A DNA stretch of 64,000 bases from Gammaproteobacteria bacterium. Lineage in GTDB: Bacteria; Pseudomonadota; Gammaproteobacteria; Steroidobacterales; GCA-2729495. The notes under the pieces were generated by a model. That model was not told the origin of the DNA and ran no database searches. It saw only the letters and a program-made list of their open reading frames with translations. This document shows positions 52,509 to 60,888 of the stretch, piece by piece. Numbering within the stretch: the stretch's first letter is position 1; the number at the start of each line of letters is the position of its first letter. The position numbers and the translations under genes were made by a program. The DNA lies in contig CP054183.1 in assembly GCA_015709695.1 (NCBI GenBank), positions 2,592,992 through 2,656,991 on the forward strand, read 5' to 3'.

Positions 52509-53842
52509 GCGCGCGCCTTCGCTGCCATCAGCCGGCGCGCATGGGGTGATGCGGGACCCGGGGCAAACCAGCGCACGGCAATGGCAACCACCAGAAGCAC
52601 GGCCTGGTAGGCCCCGGCCAGCACGAACGGTGCCCAGGGCCCCCAGCTGTCGAAGACACGCCCGCCCACCGCGGTGAACACCAGAATCCCCAGCGCACCG
52701 CAGAAGCTGCTGCCGGCGATGATGCTGCCCCGCTCGGCCACCGGTGCCTCCTGGCCCAGGAGCGACAGCGTGGCCTTCACCATGAAGCTGGTGCCGAGCG
52801 TCAGCAGCACCAGCAACGGCGCCATCTCCAGGTGCAGCGGCGAGGTGAGGAGCGGCATGGACAGGTAGCCGACCGATGCAGTGGCCAGCGCGATGATCAG
52901 CGCCGTCACGCGGTTCACCCGGTCGATGACCCAGCCGAAGACCGGCGCCGACACCAGCGACACGCCATACATGATCACGATCATCGTCCCGAACTGCGCC
53001 ATGGCGCGGGCGGGGGAGAGTCCCTCGTGCCGCCCCGCCTGGATGGCCCAGAGGCCGAGGAACAAGCCCTTGATCACCACGTCCGAACGGGCCACCAGCG
53101 CACCGGCATAGGCCAGCGAAATGCGCGGGTTGCGCATGGCGCCGAGCACCGAGCGCACCAGCTCGCCGACCGGCGGCCGCCGCTGGCGTCCCGCAGGCAG
53201 CCCGGGTGCCAGCCCGCGCGCGGCCAGCACCGCGGTCAGCAGGCACACGACCGAGCCGGTGAGGAACATGACCTTGCCACCCGTGATCGCATCGATACCG
53301 CGCTGGTGGAGAAAATCCGGAATGCTGCCCACGAACTTGCTGGCGAATATGGTGCCCAGCGTATTGCAGACGCTGGTGATGCCGATCAACATGCCGCGAG
53401 ACCCATCCACCGGGTAGTCGTTGACCAGCGTCGCCAGCGCCCCGGCCACCGCCGGCGCACCGATGGCATAGACCATGCGGAACGCGAGCAGCTCGCCGGG
53501 GTTCTCGGCGAAGGGGTACAGGCCCCAGCCGATCCCGACCATCACGAAGCCGAAGGTCAGCACCGCGCGGCGCCCGAGGCGGTCGGCGGCAACGCCGAAG
53601 GGCACGAACAGCAGCAGGCCGATGATCTCGGTCCAGAAGGCGAGATCACCGGACAGGGTGCCCTGCTCGGCACGCGGCACATGCATGTGTACGTTGAGGA
53701 TGTAGCTCTGCAGTATGGAGATGCCGGAGAGCGCACCGATGCCGACGAAGGCGGCCCAGAGCTTGACCAGCACATTGCCACGCGTGATGCCGGGCACGAG
53801 TTCTATGGGACCGAGGCGCGCGGAGCGGGTGGAGTCCGTCAT
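52505..53842 (-). CDS. MFS transporter
   Basis: A 445-residue major facilitator with 12 predicted helices. The loop 2-3 motif is GVAADRLGRRAVL (about residues 84-96) and a related segment FGWVIDRVNRVTAL sits in the second half. The central loop (about 205-235) is short. Substrate unknown; relatives include sugar-phosphate and drug exporters. Start chosen at the ATG with GAGGT upstream rather than a longer N-terminus running into the promoter. It has a near-consensus promoter with an overlapping palindrome, so regulation by a repressor is likely. Confidence 0.88.
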   Translation of the reverse strand: MTDSTRSARLGPIELVPGITRGNVLVKLWAAFVGIGALSGISILQSYILNVHMHVPRAEQGTLSGDLAFWTEIIGLLLFVPFGVAADRLGRRAVLTFGFVMVGIGWGLYPFAENPGELLAFRMVYAIGAPAVAGALATLVNDYPVDGSRGMLIGITSVCNTLGTIFASKFVGSIPDFLHQRGIDAITGGKVMFLTGSVVCLLTAVLAARGLAPGLPAGRQRRPPVGELVRSVLGAMRNPRISLAYAGALVARSDVVIKGLFLGLWAIQAGRHEGLSPARAMAQFGTMIVIMYGVSLVSAPVFGWVIDRVNRVTALIIALATASVGYLSMPLLTSPLHLEMAPLLVLLTLGTSFMVKATLSLLGQEAPVAERGSIIAGSSFCGALGILVFTAVGGRVFDSWGPWAPFVLAGAYQAVLLVVAIAVRWFAPGPASPHARRLMAAKARA

Positions 53843-53887
53843 GGTGGCTGGTGACCTCGGCGGCTGTTGGCGGGCAGCAGTCGCCGG

Positions 53888-53916
53888 ATCATACAAACGT
53901 CATGTTGATATGACAA
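53888..53916 (-). promoter_or_regulatory. MFS gene promoter with palindromic operator
   Basis: On the minus strand TTGTCA (53911-53916) and TATGAT (53888-53893) are separated by exactly 17 bp, each five of six to consensus. An inverted repeat GTCAT-6-ATGAC (53899-53914) overlaps the -35 box and spacer, the position of a repressor site. No regulator gene is adjacent. Confidence 0.6.
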
Positions 53917-53965
53917 TTAAGCAGCCCTGCGGCAGACAGCCGCCCCCTGCCTGGAATTGCCCGAC

Positions 53966-54511
53966 ATGACGAACGAGTCCGCGTTCATCGAGCTGCGTCG
54001 AGCGACCCCTGCCGACCGCGATCTGCTGGCGCAGGCTGGGCGCGCCTGCTTCGTAGAAACCTTCGGGCACCTTTACCGGCCGGAAGACCTGGCTGCTTTC
54101 CTCGGCACGGCGCATGCGCCCGAAGCCTGGCAGCGGACGCTGGCGGATCCCGCGCTCGCCACCTGGATCGCCGTCGGCGCCGCGGGCTGTGCGGCCGGCT
54201 ACGCGGTCGCCGGACCCTGCAAGCTGCCAGCCGCCGGCCGCGAGCCGCTGGCCGGGGAACTGCGCCAGCTCTACCTGCGCGCCGGATACCAGCGCCGCGG
54301 CCTGGGGACGCGGCTCCTCGAAACCGCTCTGGCGTGGCTGGAAGCCGCAGGCCACGAGCCGCTGTATATCGGTGTCTGGTCGGAAAACTTCGGTGCCCAG
54401 CGGCTGTACGCCCGCTACGGTTTCCAGCCGGTCGGCGAGTACCTGTTTCCGGTCGGGCAGCATCGCGACCGGGAGTTCATCCTGAAGCGGCAACCGGTAT
54501 ATCAACAGTAA
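53966..54511 (+). CDS. GNAT family N-acetyltransferase
   Basis: A 181-residue acetyl-CoA-dependent acetyltransferase. The CoA-binding motif A is YLRAGYQRRGLGTRLLETALAW (about 95-115, Q/RxxGxG/A), with GVWSENFGAQRLYARYGF (motif B) after it. The N-terminal IELRRATPADRDLL is typical. Target unknown; relatives act on amino groups of small molecules or proteins. The ATG at 53966 is chosen; a TTG nine bases earlier is possible. Divergent from the MFS gene. Confidence 0.88.
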   Translation: MTNESAFIELRRATPADRDLLAQAGRACFVETFGHLYRPEDLAAFLGTAHAPEAWQRTLADPALATWIAVGAAGCAAGYAVAGPCKLPAAGREPLAGELRQLYLRAGYQRRGLGTRLLETALAWLEAAGHEPLYIGVWSENFGAQRLYARYGFQPVGEYLFPVGQHRDREFILKRQPVYQQ

Positions 54512-54692
54512 TGGACATTTAAATAGACAGGTATTGTTTCCGAATATTCATCAATCATTTATATATATTGTCAGTCATCTGCCTGCCATGCTCCCGAGGC
54601 CCTGGGGGCGCCGTACGGGGCAGGCACGGCCCAGCCGGCCGCGCTGTTCGCAGGGTCGATGCTGGCCGGGACGGCGGTCGTCGAGTGGCTGG
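54512..54692. other. Convergent intergenic gap with AT-rich start
   Basis: The gap between the GNAT and CbiX-like genes. The first ~75 bases (to about 54585) are strongly AT-rich, unlike neighbouring DNA; the rest is GC-rich with an open frame but no start or family match. No terminator was recognised. Confidence 0.5.
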
Positions 54693-55745
54693 TCAGTTCC
54701 CCTTCCCGGCCAGGGCCGCTTCCACCGTCGTAGCCACCCACTTCGCGAACAGCGGGCTCTCGGTCAGGCCGACATCCACCATCTCGATCTTGAGCCCCTC
54801 GAGATCCTTGTGGATCTTCTTCGACACATAGCCGCGGCCGGTGATGAGCAGCGGCGTCACCAGCACGCGCCGGCCGGCGGCGGTTTCCGCGGCGATGTGG
54901 TCGCGCACGCGCTTGACGTTGGCCTCGCGCATGGCCGCGGGCGCATCGTCCTGCAGGGTGGCGGCCCAGGCACCGGCCAGGCCCAGCGCCTTGCGGACCG
55001 TGGCGGCGTGCTGCTCAAGGTCGGCCAGCTCCGCCGCGTTCTCCTGCTCGTCTGCCGGCCCGTGGGCGATGATCACGGCCACTTCATGGGCGGGATCGCG
55101 GCTGATGGTGCGCAGGTTCGCGGCGAGGATGTCGCTGACCACGCTGCTGGCAGTCGGCCCGGCCGCCATGACCAGCCGCGCCTTCGTCTTCAGGCGGGGC
55201 ACGTCGAGATAGGCCGAGTGCTCCTCGAGGCCGAGGATGTAGAGCCATTGCCGCGTCAGGTCGGTGCGCTGGCCGATCTCGGTCGGCACCACGACGATGG
55301 TCTTCGCCCCCGCGGCCTCGAGCGCATCCACCGCGCGCTGCATGTGTACCGAACCCATCATGGCCATGCCGAGGGCGGCCGCCGTCGGCATGGTCTTCGC
55401 GACGTCGGCGAAACCGGCCTCGAACTGCGCATCACCCTGGTCGCCGTAGCCGTGGCCGAGGGCGAGCACGCCCACTTCACCTCGCAGGCCGGGCGGGCTC
55501 AGGTAATCCTCGACGTCACGCATGCGGCCCATGCTCTCGTTGATCTGCTGGTCCGTGAACGTGCGGTAGAGCGGCACCTTGCTGCGCAGGGTTGCCAGGT
55601 CTTCGGCGCTCATGGCATGGGCGTCGCCGTGCTGCTGGTGCGCCGAATGGTCGTCGGCCCGTACCGACAGCGCGAGGACCGACAGGACGAGGCCCGAGGC
55701 GAGGCAGAGCGCCCGAACCGGACTGGGGCGTGTTGGCGTCATCAT
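54693..55745 (-). CDS. Exported CbiX/SirB-like chelatase-superfamily protein
   Basis: A 350-residue protein with a signal peptide (about 1-30) and a His-rich start of the mature part (DDHSAHQQHGDAHAM). Two halves each begin with a CbiX-type strand and metal His: VLALGHGYGD (about 92-101) and AVIIAHGPADE (about 225-235). This resembles the sirohydrochlorin cobalt/iron chelatase fold, but export to the periplasm argues against a role in siroheme or B12 synthesis. Metal storage or delivery is possible. Two adjacent ATG codons compete for the start. Confidence 0.75.
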   Translation of the reverse strand: MMTPTRPSPVRALCLASGLVLSVLALSVRADDHSAHQQHGDAHAMSAEDLATLRSKVPLYRTFTDQQINESMGRMRDVEDYLSPPGLRGEVGVLALGHGYGDQGDAQFEAGFADVAKTMPTAAALGMAMMGSVHMQRAVDALEAAGAKTIVVVPTEIGQRTDLTRQWLYILGLEEHSAYLDVPRLKTKARLVMAAGPTASSVVSDILAANLRTISRDPAHEVAVIIAHGPADEQENAAELADLEQHAATVRKALGLAGAWAATLQDDAPAAMREANVKRVRDHIAAETAAGRRVLVTPLLITGRGYVSKKIHKDLEGLKIEMVDVGLTESPLFAKWVATTVEAALAGKGN

Positions 55746-55825
55746 GGTGGCTTGCCCTTCAGGGATGTGACTCTCGCATCATAGCCATGGACCATCAGTC
55801 CGGGCCACGCGATCACCCTGACGCT

Positions 55826-56461
55826 TCACTGCAGCGGATCGGGACGTCCCTGCCCCGACAGGCGCACCACGAACTGGCCGCTTGCCGGGTCCACGCACCA
55901 GCCGCGGATCAGCCCTGCCTGCCCCCCGCCATCGGCATCGGACCACAGGACCCAGCATGGCTGCGGCTCGGGCAGTGCCGCATCGCGCTGGTAGCGCAGG
56001 CTGAGCTGCACTGAATCTCCGCCGGCAAAACCGGCGGCCCGGGCCGCCTGCCAGGCCGCGGGACTGTCCACGAAACCCGCCGATACCGGCTTCATCAGCA
56101 CGCAGGCACCACCGGTGCCCACGTTCTCGACATCGCCGTTCTCCAGCGCCCGGATGCGCGTGCACCGGCCCTGGCCGGGCGATTGCACGTCGTAGAACCA
56201 GAAGGTGTTGCGCGGCCCGTCGGCAAGGCTGGTGGAGACACCCACCAGCTCCGCATCGGGCTGCCAGGCCCGTGCCTCGGCAAGCGCCTGCTCCAGGAAC
56301 GCACGCGCGGTGATGCCATCCGCACTGGCCGGAGCGGCTGGCGGCGTCGCCGTCGAAGCCGGCGACGCCGCTGAGTTGCCCGGTGCCGGCACTTCGCCAC
56401 CACCGCAGGCCGCCAGCGCGGTGATCGAGATACCGAGGAAGAACTGGTGCAGCCTTGTCAT
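55826..56461 (-). CDS. Lipoprotein of unknown function
   Basis: A 211-residue exported protein. The signal ends in LAAC (Cys19), a good lipobox, followed by a Gly and a Pro/Ala/Ser-rich linker (about 20-48) of the kind that spans from the membrane to a folded domain. The domain (about 50-205) is beta-rich with four Cys (RCTRI, GACVL, PCWVL, GWCVD) that may form two disulfides. No family recognised. Confidence 0.7.
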   Translation of the reverse strand: MTRLHQFFLGISITALAACGGGEVPAPGNSAASPASTATPPAAPASADGITARAFLEQALAEARAWQPDAELVGVSTSLADGPRNTFWFYDVQSPGQGRCTRIRALENGDVENVGTGGACVLMKPVSAGFVDSPAAWQAARAAGFAGGDSVQLSLRYQRDAALPEPQPCWVLWSDADGGGQAGLIRGWCVDPASGQFVVRLSGQGRPDPLQ

Positions 56462-56492
56462 GGTGGTCCTCGCGAAGCCCGCCGGAACTCTC

Positions 56493-57941
56493 CTACTTTA
56501 GCTCGTTCGGCGAGATACCCAGTGCCCTGGCCACGCCCTCGCCATAGGCACGGTCGGCCTGCAGGCAGTGGCGGATGTGCCGGAGCTGGATCTCCCGTGG
56601 CGCCTCGCCGATGGAGCGGGCGGTGTTGTCGAACAGCGCCTGCTTCTGGGCAGCGGTCATGAGGCGAAACAGGGCACCGGGCTGCGAGTAGTAGTCGGCA
56701 TCCTCGCGATGGTTCCAGTGGTCCGCCGCACCATCCAGCGACAGCGGTGGCTCACGGAAGTCCGGCTGCTCCTGCCACTCCCCGTAGCTGTTCGGCTCGT
56801 AGCCCGGCGTACCGCCGTGGTTGCCGTCCACCCGCATGGCGCCGTCGCGGTGGTAGCTGTGCACCGGGCAGCGCGGGGCATTGACCGGGATCAGGTGATG
56901 ATTCACGCCGAGCCGGTAGCGCTGCGCATCCCCGTAGGAAAACAGCCGCCCCTGCAGCATCCTGTCCGGTGAGAAGCCGATGCCGGGCACGATGTTCGCG
57001 GGGTTGAACGCGGACTGCTCGACTTCCGCGAAGAAGTTCTCCGGGTTGCGGTTCAGCTCCATGACGCCGACCTCGATCAGCGGGTAGTCCTTGTGTGGCC
57101 AGACCTTGGTCAGGTCGAAGGGGTTGTAGGCGACCTTCGCCGCATCGGCCTCGGGCATGACCTGCACCTTCAGCGTCCACTTCGGGAAATCGCCCTTCTC
57201 GAGGCTCTCGTAGAGATCGCGCTGGTGGCTCTCCCGGTCCTTGCCGACCAGGGCTTCCGCCTCGGCGTCGGTGAGGTTGCGGATGCCCTGCTGGCTCGTG
57301 AGGTGGAACTTGACCCAGTGGCGCTCGTTCTTCGCGTTGATGAAGCTGAAGGTGTGGCTGCCGAAGCCATGCATGTGGCGATAGGTGGCCGGGATGCCCC
57401 GGTCGCTCATGACGATGGTGACCTGGTGCAGGGCCTCGGGGAGCGAGGTCCAGAAGTCCCAGTTGTTCTTCGCGCTGCGCAGGTTGGTGCGCGGATCACG
57501 CTTTACCGCATGGTTCAGATCAGGGAACTTCAGCGGGTCCCGCAGGAAGAACACCGGCGTGTTGTTGCCGACGAGGTCCCAGTTGCCCTCCTCGGTGTAG
57601 AACTTCACGGCGAAGCCGCGGATGTCGCGCTCGGCATCCGCCGCGCCCCTCTCGCCCGCCACGGTGGTGAAGCGCGCGAACAGCTCGGTTTTCTTGCCGA
57701 CCCGGGAAAAGATCTTCGCCTTCGTGAACCGGGTGATGTCATGGGTCACGGTGAACGTGCCGTAGGCACCCGAGCCCTTGGCATGCATGCGCCGCTCCGG
57801 GATCACCTCCCTGTCGAAATGCGCCAGCTTCTCGAGGAACCACACGTCCTGCAGCAGCTGCGGACCGCGCCGACCGGCAGTCAGCACGTTCTGGTTGTCG
57901 CTTACCGGGCAACCGGCGTTGGTGGTCAGTTTCTTGCCCAT
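56493..57941 (-). CDS. katA: Monofunctional heme catalase (clade 3, small subunit)
   Basis: Breaks down hydrogen peroxide in the cytosol. The 482-residue length suits the small-subunit NADPH-binding type. Distal His53 ([11 protein letters not shown]), the Asn pair 126-127 ([12 protein letters not shown]) and proximal heme ligand Tyr336 ([12 protein letters not shown]) are intact. The start at 57941 has AGGAG seven bases before it; an ATG six codons earlier is less likely. A peroxide-responsive regulator would be expected, but none is adjacent. The last residues continue to NELK. Confidence 0.96.
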   Translation of the reverse strand: MGKKLTTNAGCPVSDNQNVLTAGRRGPQLLQDVWFLEKLAHFDREVIPERRMHAKGSGAYGTFTVTHDITRFTKAKIFSRVGKKTELFARFTTVAGERGAADAERDIRGFAVKFYTEEGNWDLVGNNTPVFFLRDPLKFPDLNHAVKRDPRTNLRSAKNNWDFWTSLPEALHQVTIVMSDRGIPATYRHMHGFGSHTFSFINAKNERHWVKFHLTSQQGIRNLTDAEAEALVGKDRESHQRDLYESLEKGDFPKWTLKVQVMPEADAAKVAYNPFDLTKVWPHKDYPLIEVGVMELNRNPENFFAEVEQSAFNPANIVPGIGFSPDRMLQGRLFSYGDAQRYRLGVNHHLIPVNAPRCPVHSYHRDGAMRVDGNHGGTPGYEPNSYGEWQEQPDFREPPLSLDGAADHWNHREDADYYSQPGALFRLMTAAQKQALFDNTARSIGEAPREIQLRHIRHCLQADRAYGEGVARALGISPNELK

Positions 57942-58074
57942 CGTCTTGCTCCTGGTCATGGTCGCGGCCGGAGGCCGTGATGCGGATGGTTTGCCTGGGT
58001 CATGGCGGTCCTGCCGCCATCGCCAGGGCATTGTGGCCGGCCGGAGCAGATCTGACAAATGCAATAAAACTGCC

Positions 58075-58094
58075 TCGATAATCTATTGGATCGA
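58075..58094 (-). promoter_or_regulatory. Candidate control site upstream of katA
   Basis: TCGAT-10-ATCGA is a small inverted repeat in the AT-richer stretch (about 58055-58110) of the 265-bp gap between katA and the metallopeptidase gene. It could be a peroxide-regulator site such as OxyR, but the match to OxyR's ATAG/CTAT spacing is only partial. The remainder of the gap holds no recognised gene. Confidence 0.25.
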
Positions 58095-58206
58095 ATACTG
58101 GTCTGCGCCGTACCCATCGCCTGCATGTTCACTGGATGGATTCGGGCAAGCGGCGCTCACACCGCCGGGACACTGCGAGCCGACCGCCGCCGACGCTGCC
58201 CGACAC

Positions 58207-58935
58207 TCAGCCCGGGAGAACGGCCGACTCCAGCCTCCGCCTGCGTTCGCGCCAGTCCGGGAGCCGCTGGTCCATGAGCAGATGAAAGGGGCGGCCGTGG
58301 CCACGCTGCTCGAGATGGCAGAGCTCGTGGACCACCACGTACTCGATGCACTCCCGGGGCGCGCGGACCAGCGCGAGGTTCAGGGTCATGCGCCGCGGCG
58401 CGACGCTTCGCGGGTCCCGACGCTCCGACCCGGGAACGGGTCCGGACAGGCTGCCCCAGCGGCGGGTCATGCGGCGGACGAGCACCTCGGGCCGGACGTG
58501 GCCACGGGCGGCGAACCACGCGAAGTTCCGCTCGAGGATCGCGGCGAAAATCCCTGTGGCCCGCTCCCGGTACCAGCGCTCGAGGACGCGCCTCGCGGCT
58601 TCGCCGCCCATGCCGCCGCGTGTCGCGACTTGCAGGGTATCGCCAGCCAGCCAGACGGCCGGGCGCGGGGCGGCAGCCACCTCGAGCCGGAAGTCCCTGC
58701 CGAGGAATGGCAGCGTCTCGCCCGTAACGTACCGGGGCGGGGCTGGCCGCTCCTGGTCCAGTCGCCGGAAGCGCTCGACCTGGCGGGCGATCCACTGGCT
58801 TCGCCCGGCGACCCAGGCGTCGATGATGCCGCGGTCCAGCCGTGCGGGCGCGCGGACGATCACCCGCAGATCGCGGTGCACCTCGAGCGCCAGCGTGCGC
58901 CGGCGGGTCGACACCCGCAGTTCATATGCCGCCAT
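58207..58935 (-). CDS. YgjP-like metallopeptidase-domain protein
   Basis: A 242-residue protein of the YgjP/WLM group of gluzincins. The zinc motif HELCHLEQRGHGRPFH (about 202-217) supplies HExxH and a third His. The N-terminal ~100 residues form the usual beta-rich lead domain (YELRVSTRRRTLALEV ... VIVRAP). Some relatives are fused to or next to restriction genes, but not here. The motif RMTRRWGSLS near 155-164 is also typical of the family. Cytosolic; substrate unknown. Confidence 0.88.
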   Translation of the reverse strand: MAAYELRVSTRRRTLALEVHRDLRVIVRAPARLDRGIIDAWVAGRSQWIARQVERFRRLDQERPAPPRYVTGETLPFLGRDFRLEVAAAPRPAVWLAGDTLQVATRGGMGGEAARRVLERWYRERATGIFAAILERNFAWFAARGHVRPEVLVRRMTRRWGSLSGPVPGSERRDPRSVAPRRMTLNLALVRAPRECIEYVVVHELCHLEQRGHGRPFHLLMDQRLPDWRERRRRLESAVLPG

Positions 58936-58997
58936 GATCGGGGCAGTTTACCGATCCCTGCGCCTCTGCAGCGGCAGTGCAGGGTCACCTCCCCGGC

Positions 58998-59996
58998 TCA
59001 GTTTCCCGCCGGTCCCGGGAAATGGCAGGCAACATGCACGGCGGTGGGCGCACCAGCCGCGGGAGCGAGTTCCGGCCGCTCGTGGCGACAGCGCTCGCGG
59101 ACACGCGGGCAGCGCGGGTGGAAGGCGCATCCCGATGGGGGATTCGCCGGCGATGGAACCTCACCGGCCAGCACGATGCGCTGGCGCCGGCGGGTGGGAT
59201 CGGGCACCGGCACGGCGGACAGCAAGGCCTGCGTATAGGGATGCTGCGGCTCGCGGTACAGGCCGGTGGCCGGCCCGGTCTCGACGATGCGGCCGAGGTA
59301 CATGACCGCCACCTCGTCGCTGACGTGCTGGATCACGGCGAGGTCATGGCTGATGAACAGGAAGGCGATGCCATGCTCGCGCTGCAGGCGCGCCACCAGG
59401 TTCAGCACCTGGCTCTGCACCGAGACGTCGAGGGCCGAGACCGGCTCGTCGGCGACGATCAGCGCCGGGTTCAGCGCCAGCGCCCGGGCAATGCCGACAC
59501 GCTGGCGCTGGCCGCCAGAAAGCTGGTGGGGATACTCGTCGATGCGACGGCCCGGCTCCGGGATGCCGACCTGCTCGAGCAACGCCAGCGCCGCCGCGCG
59601 GGCCTCGCGGCTCGACAGCCGCTGATGACGGCGGATCACGCCGGTGAGCTGCGCACCGACGGTGAACACCGGGTTCAGCGCCGTCATCGGTTCCTGGAAG
59701 ATCATGGCAATGTCACGCCCGCGCACCGCGCGCATGCCGCGCTCGGGCAGGGCCAGCAGCTCCTGGCCATCGAAGCAAATGCTGCCAGCGGCAATGCGGC
59801 CGGGTGGCTGCGGCACCATCCGCAGGATCGACAGCCCGGTGACGGTCTTGCCGCAGCCGCTCTCGCCCACGAGCGCGAGGCTCTCCTCCGGGAAGACGTC
59901 GAATCCCACGCCATCCACGGCCCGTACCCGGCCGGCCATGGTGTCGAACTCCACGGTGAGGTCGCGCACTGACAGCAGCGGGGACGGCGGATTCAT
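58998..59996 (-). CDS. Peptide ABC transporter ATPase, DppD/DppF hybrid-like
   Basis: A 332-residue ABC ATPase of the Opp/Dpp group. Walker A GESGCGKT (44-51), signature LSGGQ (159-163), Walker B LIVADEP (179-185) and H-loop His217 are intact, and a C-terminal oligopeptide-binding tail with Cys (FHPRCP) follows. The N-half up to LSGG reads like DppD (FDTMAGRVRAVDGV; AMIFQEPMTALNPV); from QRQRVGIARALALNP on it reads like DppF (ADEPVSALDVSVQ). Peptide systems normally have two ATPases; only this one lies here. A second subunit might lie elsewhere, or it works as a homodimer. Start four bases after dppC. Confidence 0.9.
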   Translation of the reverse strand: MNPPSPLLSVRDLTVEFDTMAGRVRAVDGVGFDVFPEESLALVGESGCGKTVTGLSILRMVPQPPGRIAAGSICFDGQELLALPERGMRAVRGRDIAMIFQEPMTALNPVFTVGAQLTGVIRRHQRLSSREARAAALALLEQVGIPEPGRRIDEYPHQLSGGQRQRVGIARALALNPALIVADEPVSALDVSVQSQVLNLVARLQREHGIAFLFISHDLAVIQHVSDEVAVMYLGRIVETGPATGLYREPQHPYTQALLSAVPVPDPTRRRQRIVLAGEVPSPANPPSGCAFHPRCPRVRERCRHERPELAPAAGAPTAVHVACHFPGPAGN

Positions 59997-60000
59997 CGGC

Positions 60001-60888
60001 TCAGGCCACCTGCTTCGGGTCCAGGGCGTCCTGGAGCGAATCGGCCAGCATGTTGAAGGCGAACACCAGGCCGAACAGCAGCGCCGAGGCGACGATGAGG
60101 TTGTTGAAATGCCCGGCGAGGAACTCGAGCGTGCTCTCGCTGATCATCAGGCCCCAGCTCATGCCGTCCTTGACCCCCAGCCCGAGAAAACTGAGCACCA
60201 CCTCCGCCTTGATGGCATCGACGAAGCACAACGTCAGCTGCACCAGCAGGATGTGGAAGGTGTTCGGCAGGATGTGCCGGAAAATGATGGTCGCTGGCGG
60301 CACGCCGATGGCGCGCGCCGCCTCGACGAACTCCAGCTCGCGCAGCTTGATGACCTCGCCGCGCACCAGCCGGCCGGTGGTGGTCCAGAACGTCGAGACC
60401 ATGGCGACGTGCATGGCATAGGGATTGTCGGCCATGGCGAAGGCTATTGCCGCCACCATGAGGTAGAAGGGCATGGCATCCAGCACGCCCATGAGCCAGA
60501 GCACGACCTCGTCGATCCAGGTGGCGGCGAAGAAGCCGCCGGCCGCGCCCAGCAATGCTCCCAGGGTGACGGCCAGCAGCGCAACCACGAGGCCCACCTG
60601 GAAGGCGGTCCCGGTGCTGTAGATGGCACGCTGGAAGATGTCCTGGCCGATGATGTTGGTGCCGAACCAGTGCTGCGCCGATACCGGCCCCCACTTGGTA
60701 CCGGTGATCAGCGCCCAGTCGCTGGCCCACCAGCCAGACCAGGCACCGACGGCGGCAAGGAGGTACACCAGCACCACCGCCAGGCCAAAGAGGCCCGCCC
60801 GGTCGCGCCGCAGCTTGTACAGGGCGCTTCGCCAGAGTGACGCGCGCGGCGGCCCGGCTGCCGGCAGGCTGGAGTTTGCCGCGGTCAT
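60001..60888 (-). CDS. dppC: Peptide ABC transporter permease, DppC/OppC-type
   Basis: A 295-residue permease with about six helices. The N-terminal ALYKLRRDRAGLFGLAVV and the cytosolic coupling segment EFVEAARAIGVPPATIIFRHILPN (about 190-213, the EAA loop) identify the family. The periplasmic loop after the first helix contains HWFGTNIIGQDIFQRAIYST as usual for OppC. The start overlaps the dppB stop by ATGA. Confidence 0.92.
   Translation of the reverse strand: MTAANSSLPAAGPPRASLWRSALYKLRRDRAGLFGLAVVLVYLLAAVGAWSGWWASDWALITGTKWGPVSAQHWFGTNIIGQDIFQRAIYSTGTAFQVGLVVALLAVTLGALLGAAGGFFAATWIDEVVLWLMGVLDAMPFYLMVAAIAFAMADNPYAMHVAMVSTFWTTTGRLVRGEVIKLRELEFVEAARAIGVPPATIIFRHILPNTFHILLVQLTLCFVDAIKAEVVLSFLGLGVKDGMSWGLMISESTLEFLAGHFNNLIVASALLFGLVFAFNMLADSLQDALDPKQVA

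Noticed and set aside
54590..54740. Remnant of a coding gene on the plus strand before the CbiX-like gene stop (frame reading GAGTAQPAALFAGSMLAG)
   Set aside because: No start, no recognised family, and it runs into the antisense of the next gene; could be chance in GC-rich DNA.
58075..58094. Definite OxyR site upstream of katA
   Set aside because: Only one inverted repeat with 10-bp spacing is present; the four-element ATAG/CTAT pattern is not met, so it is listed only as a low-confidence control site.
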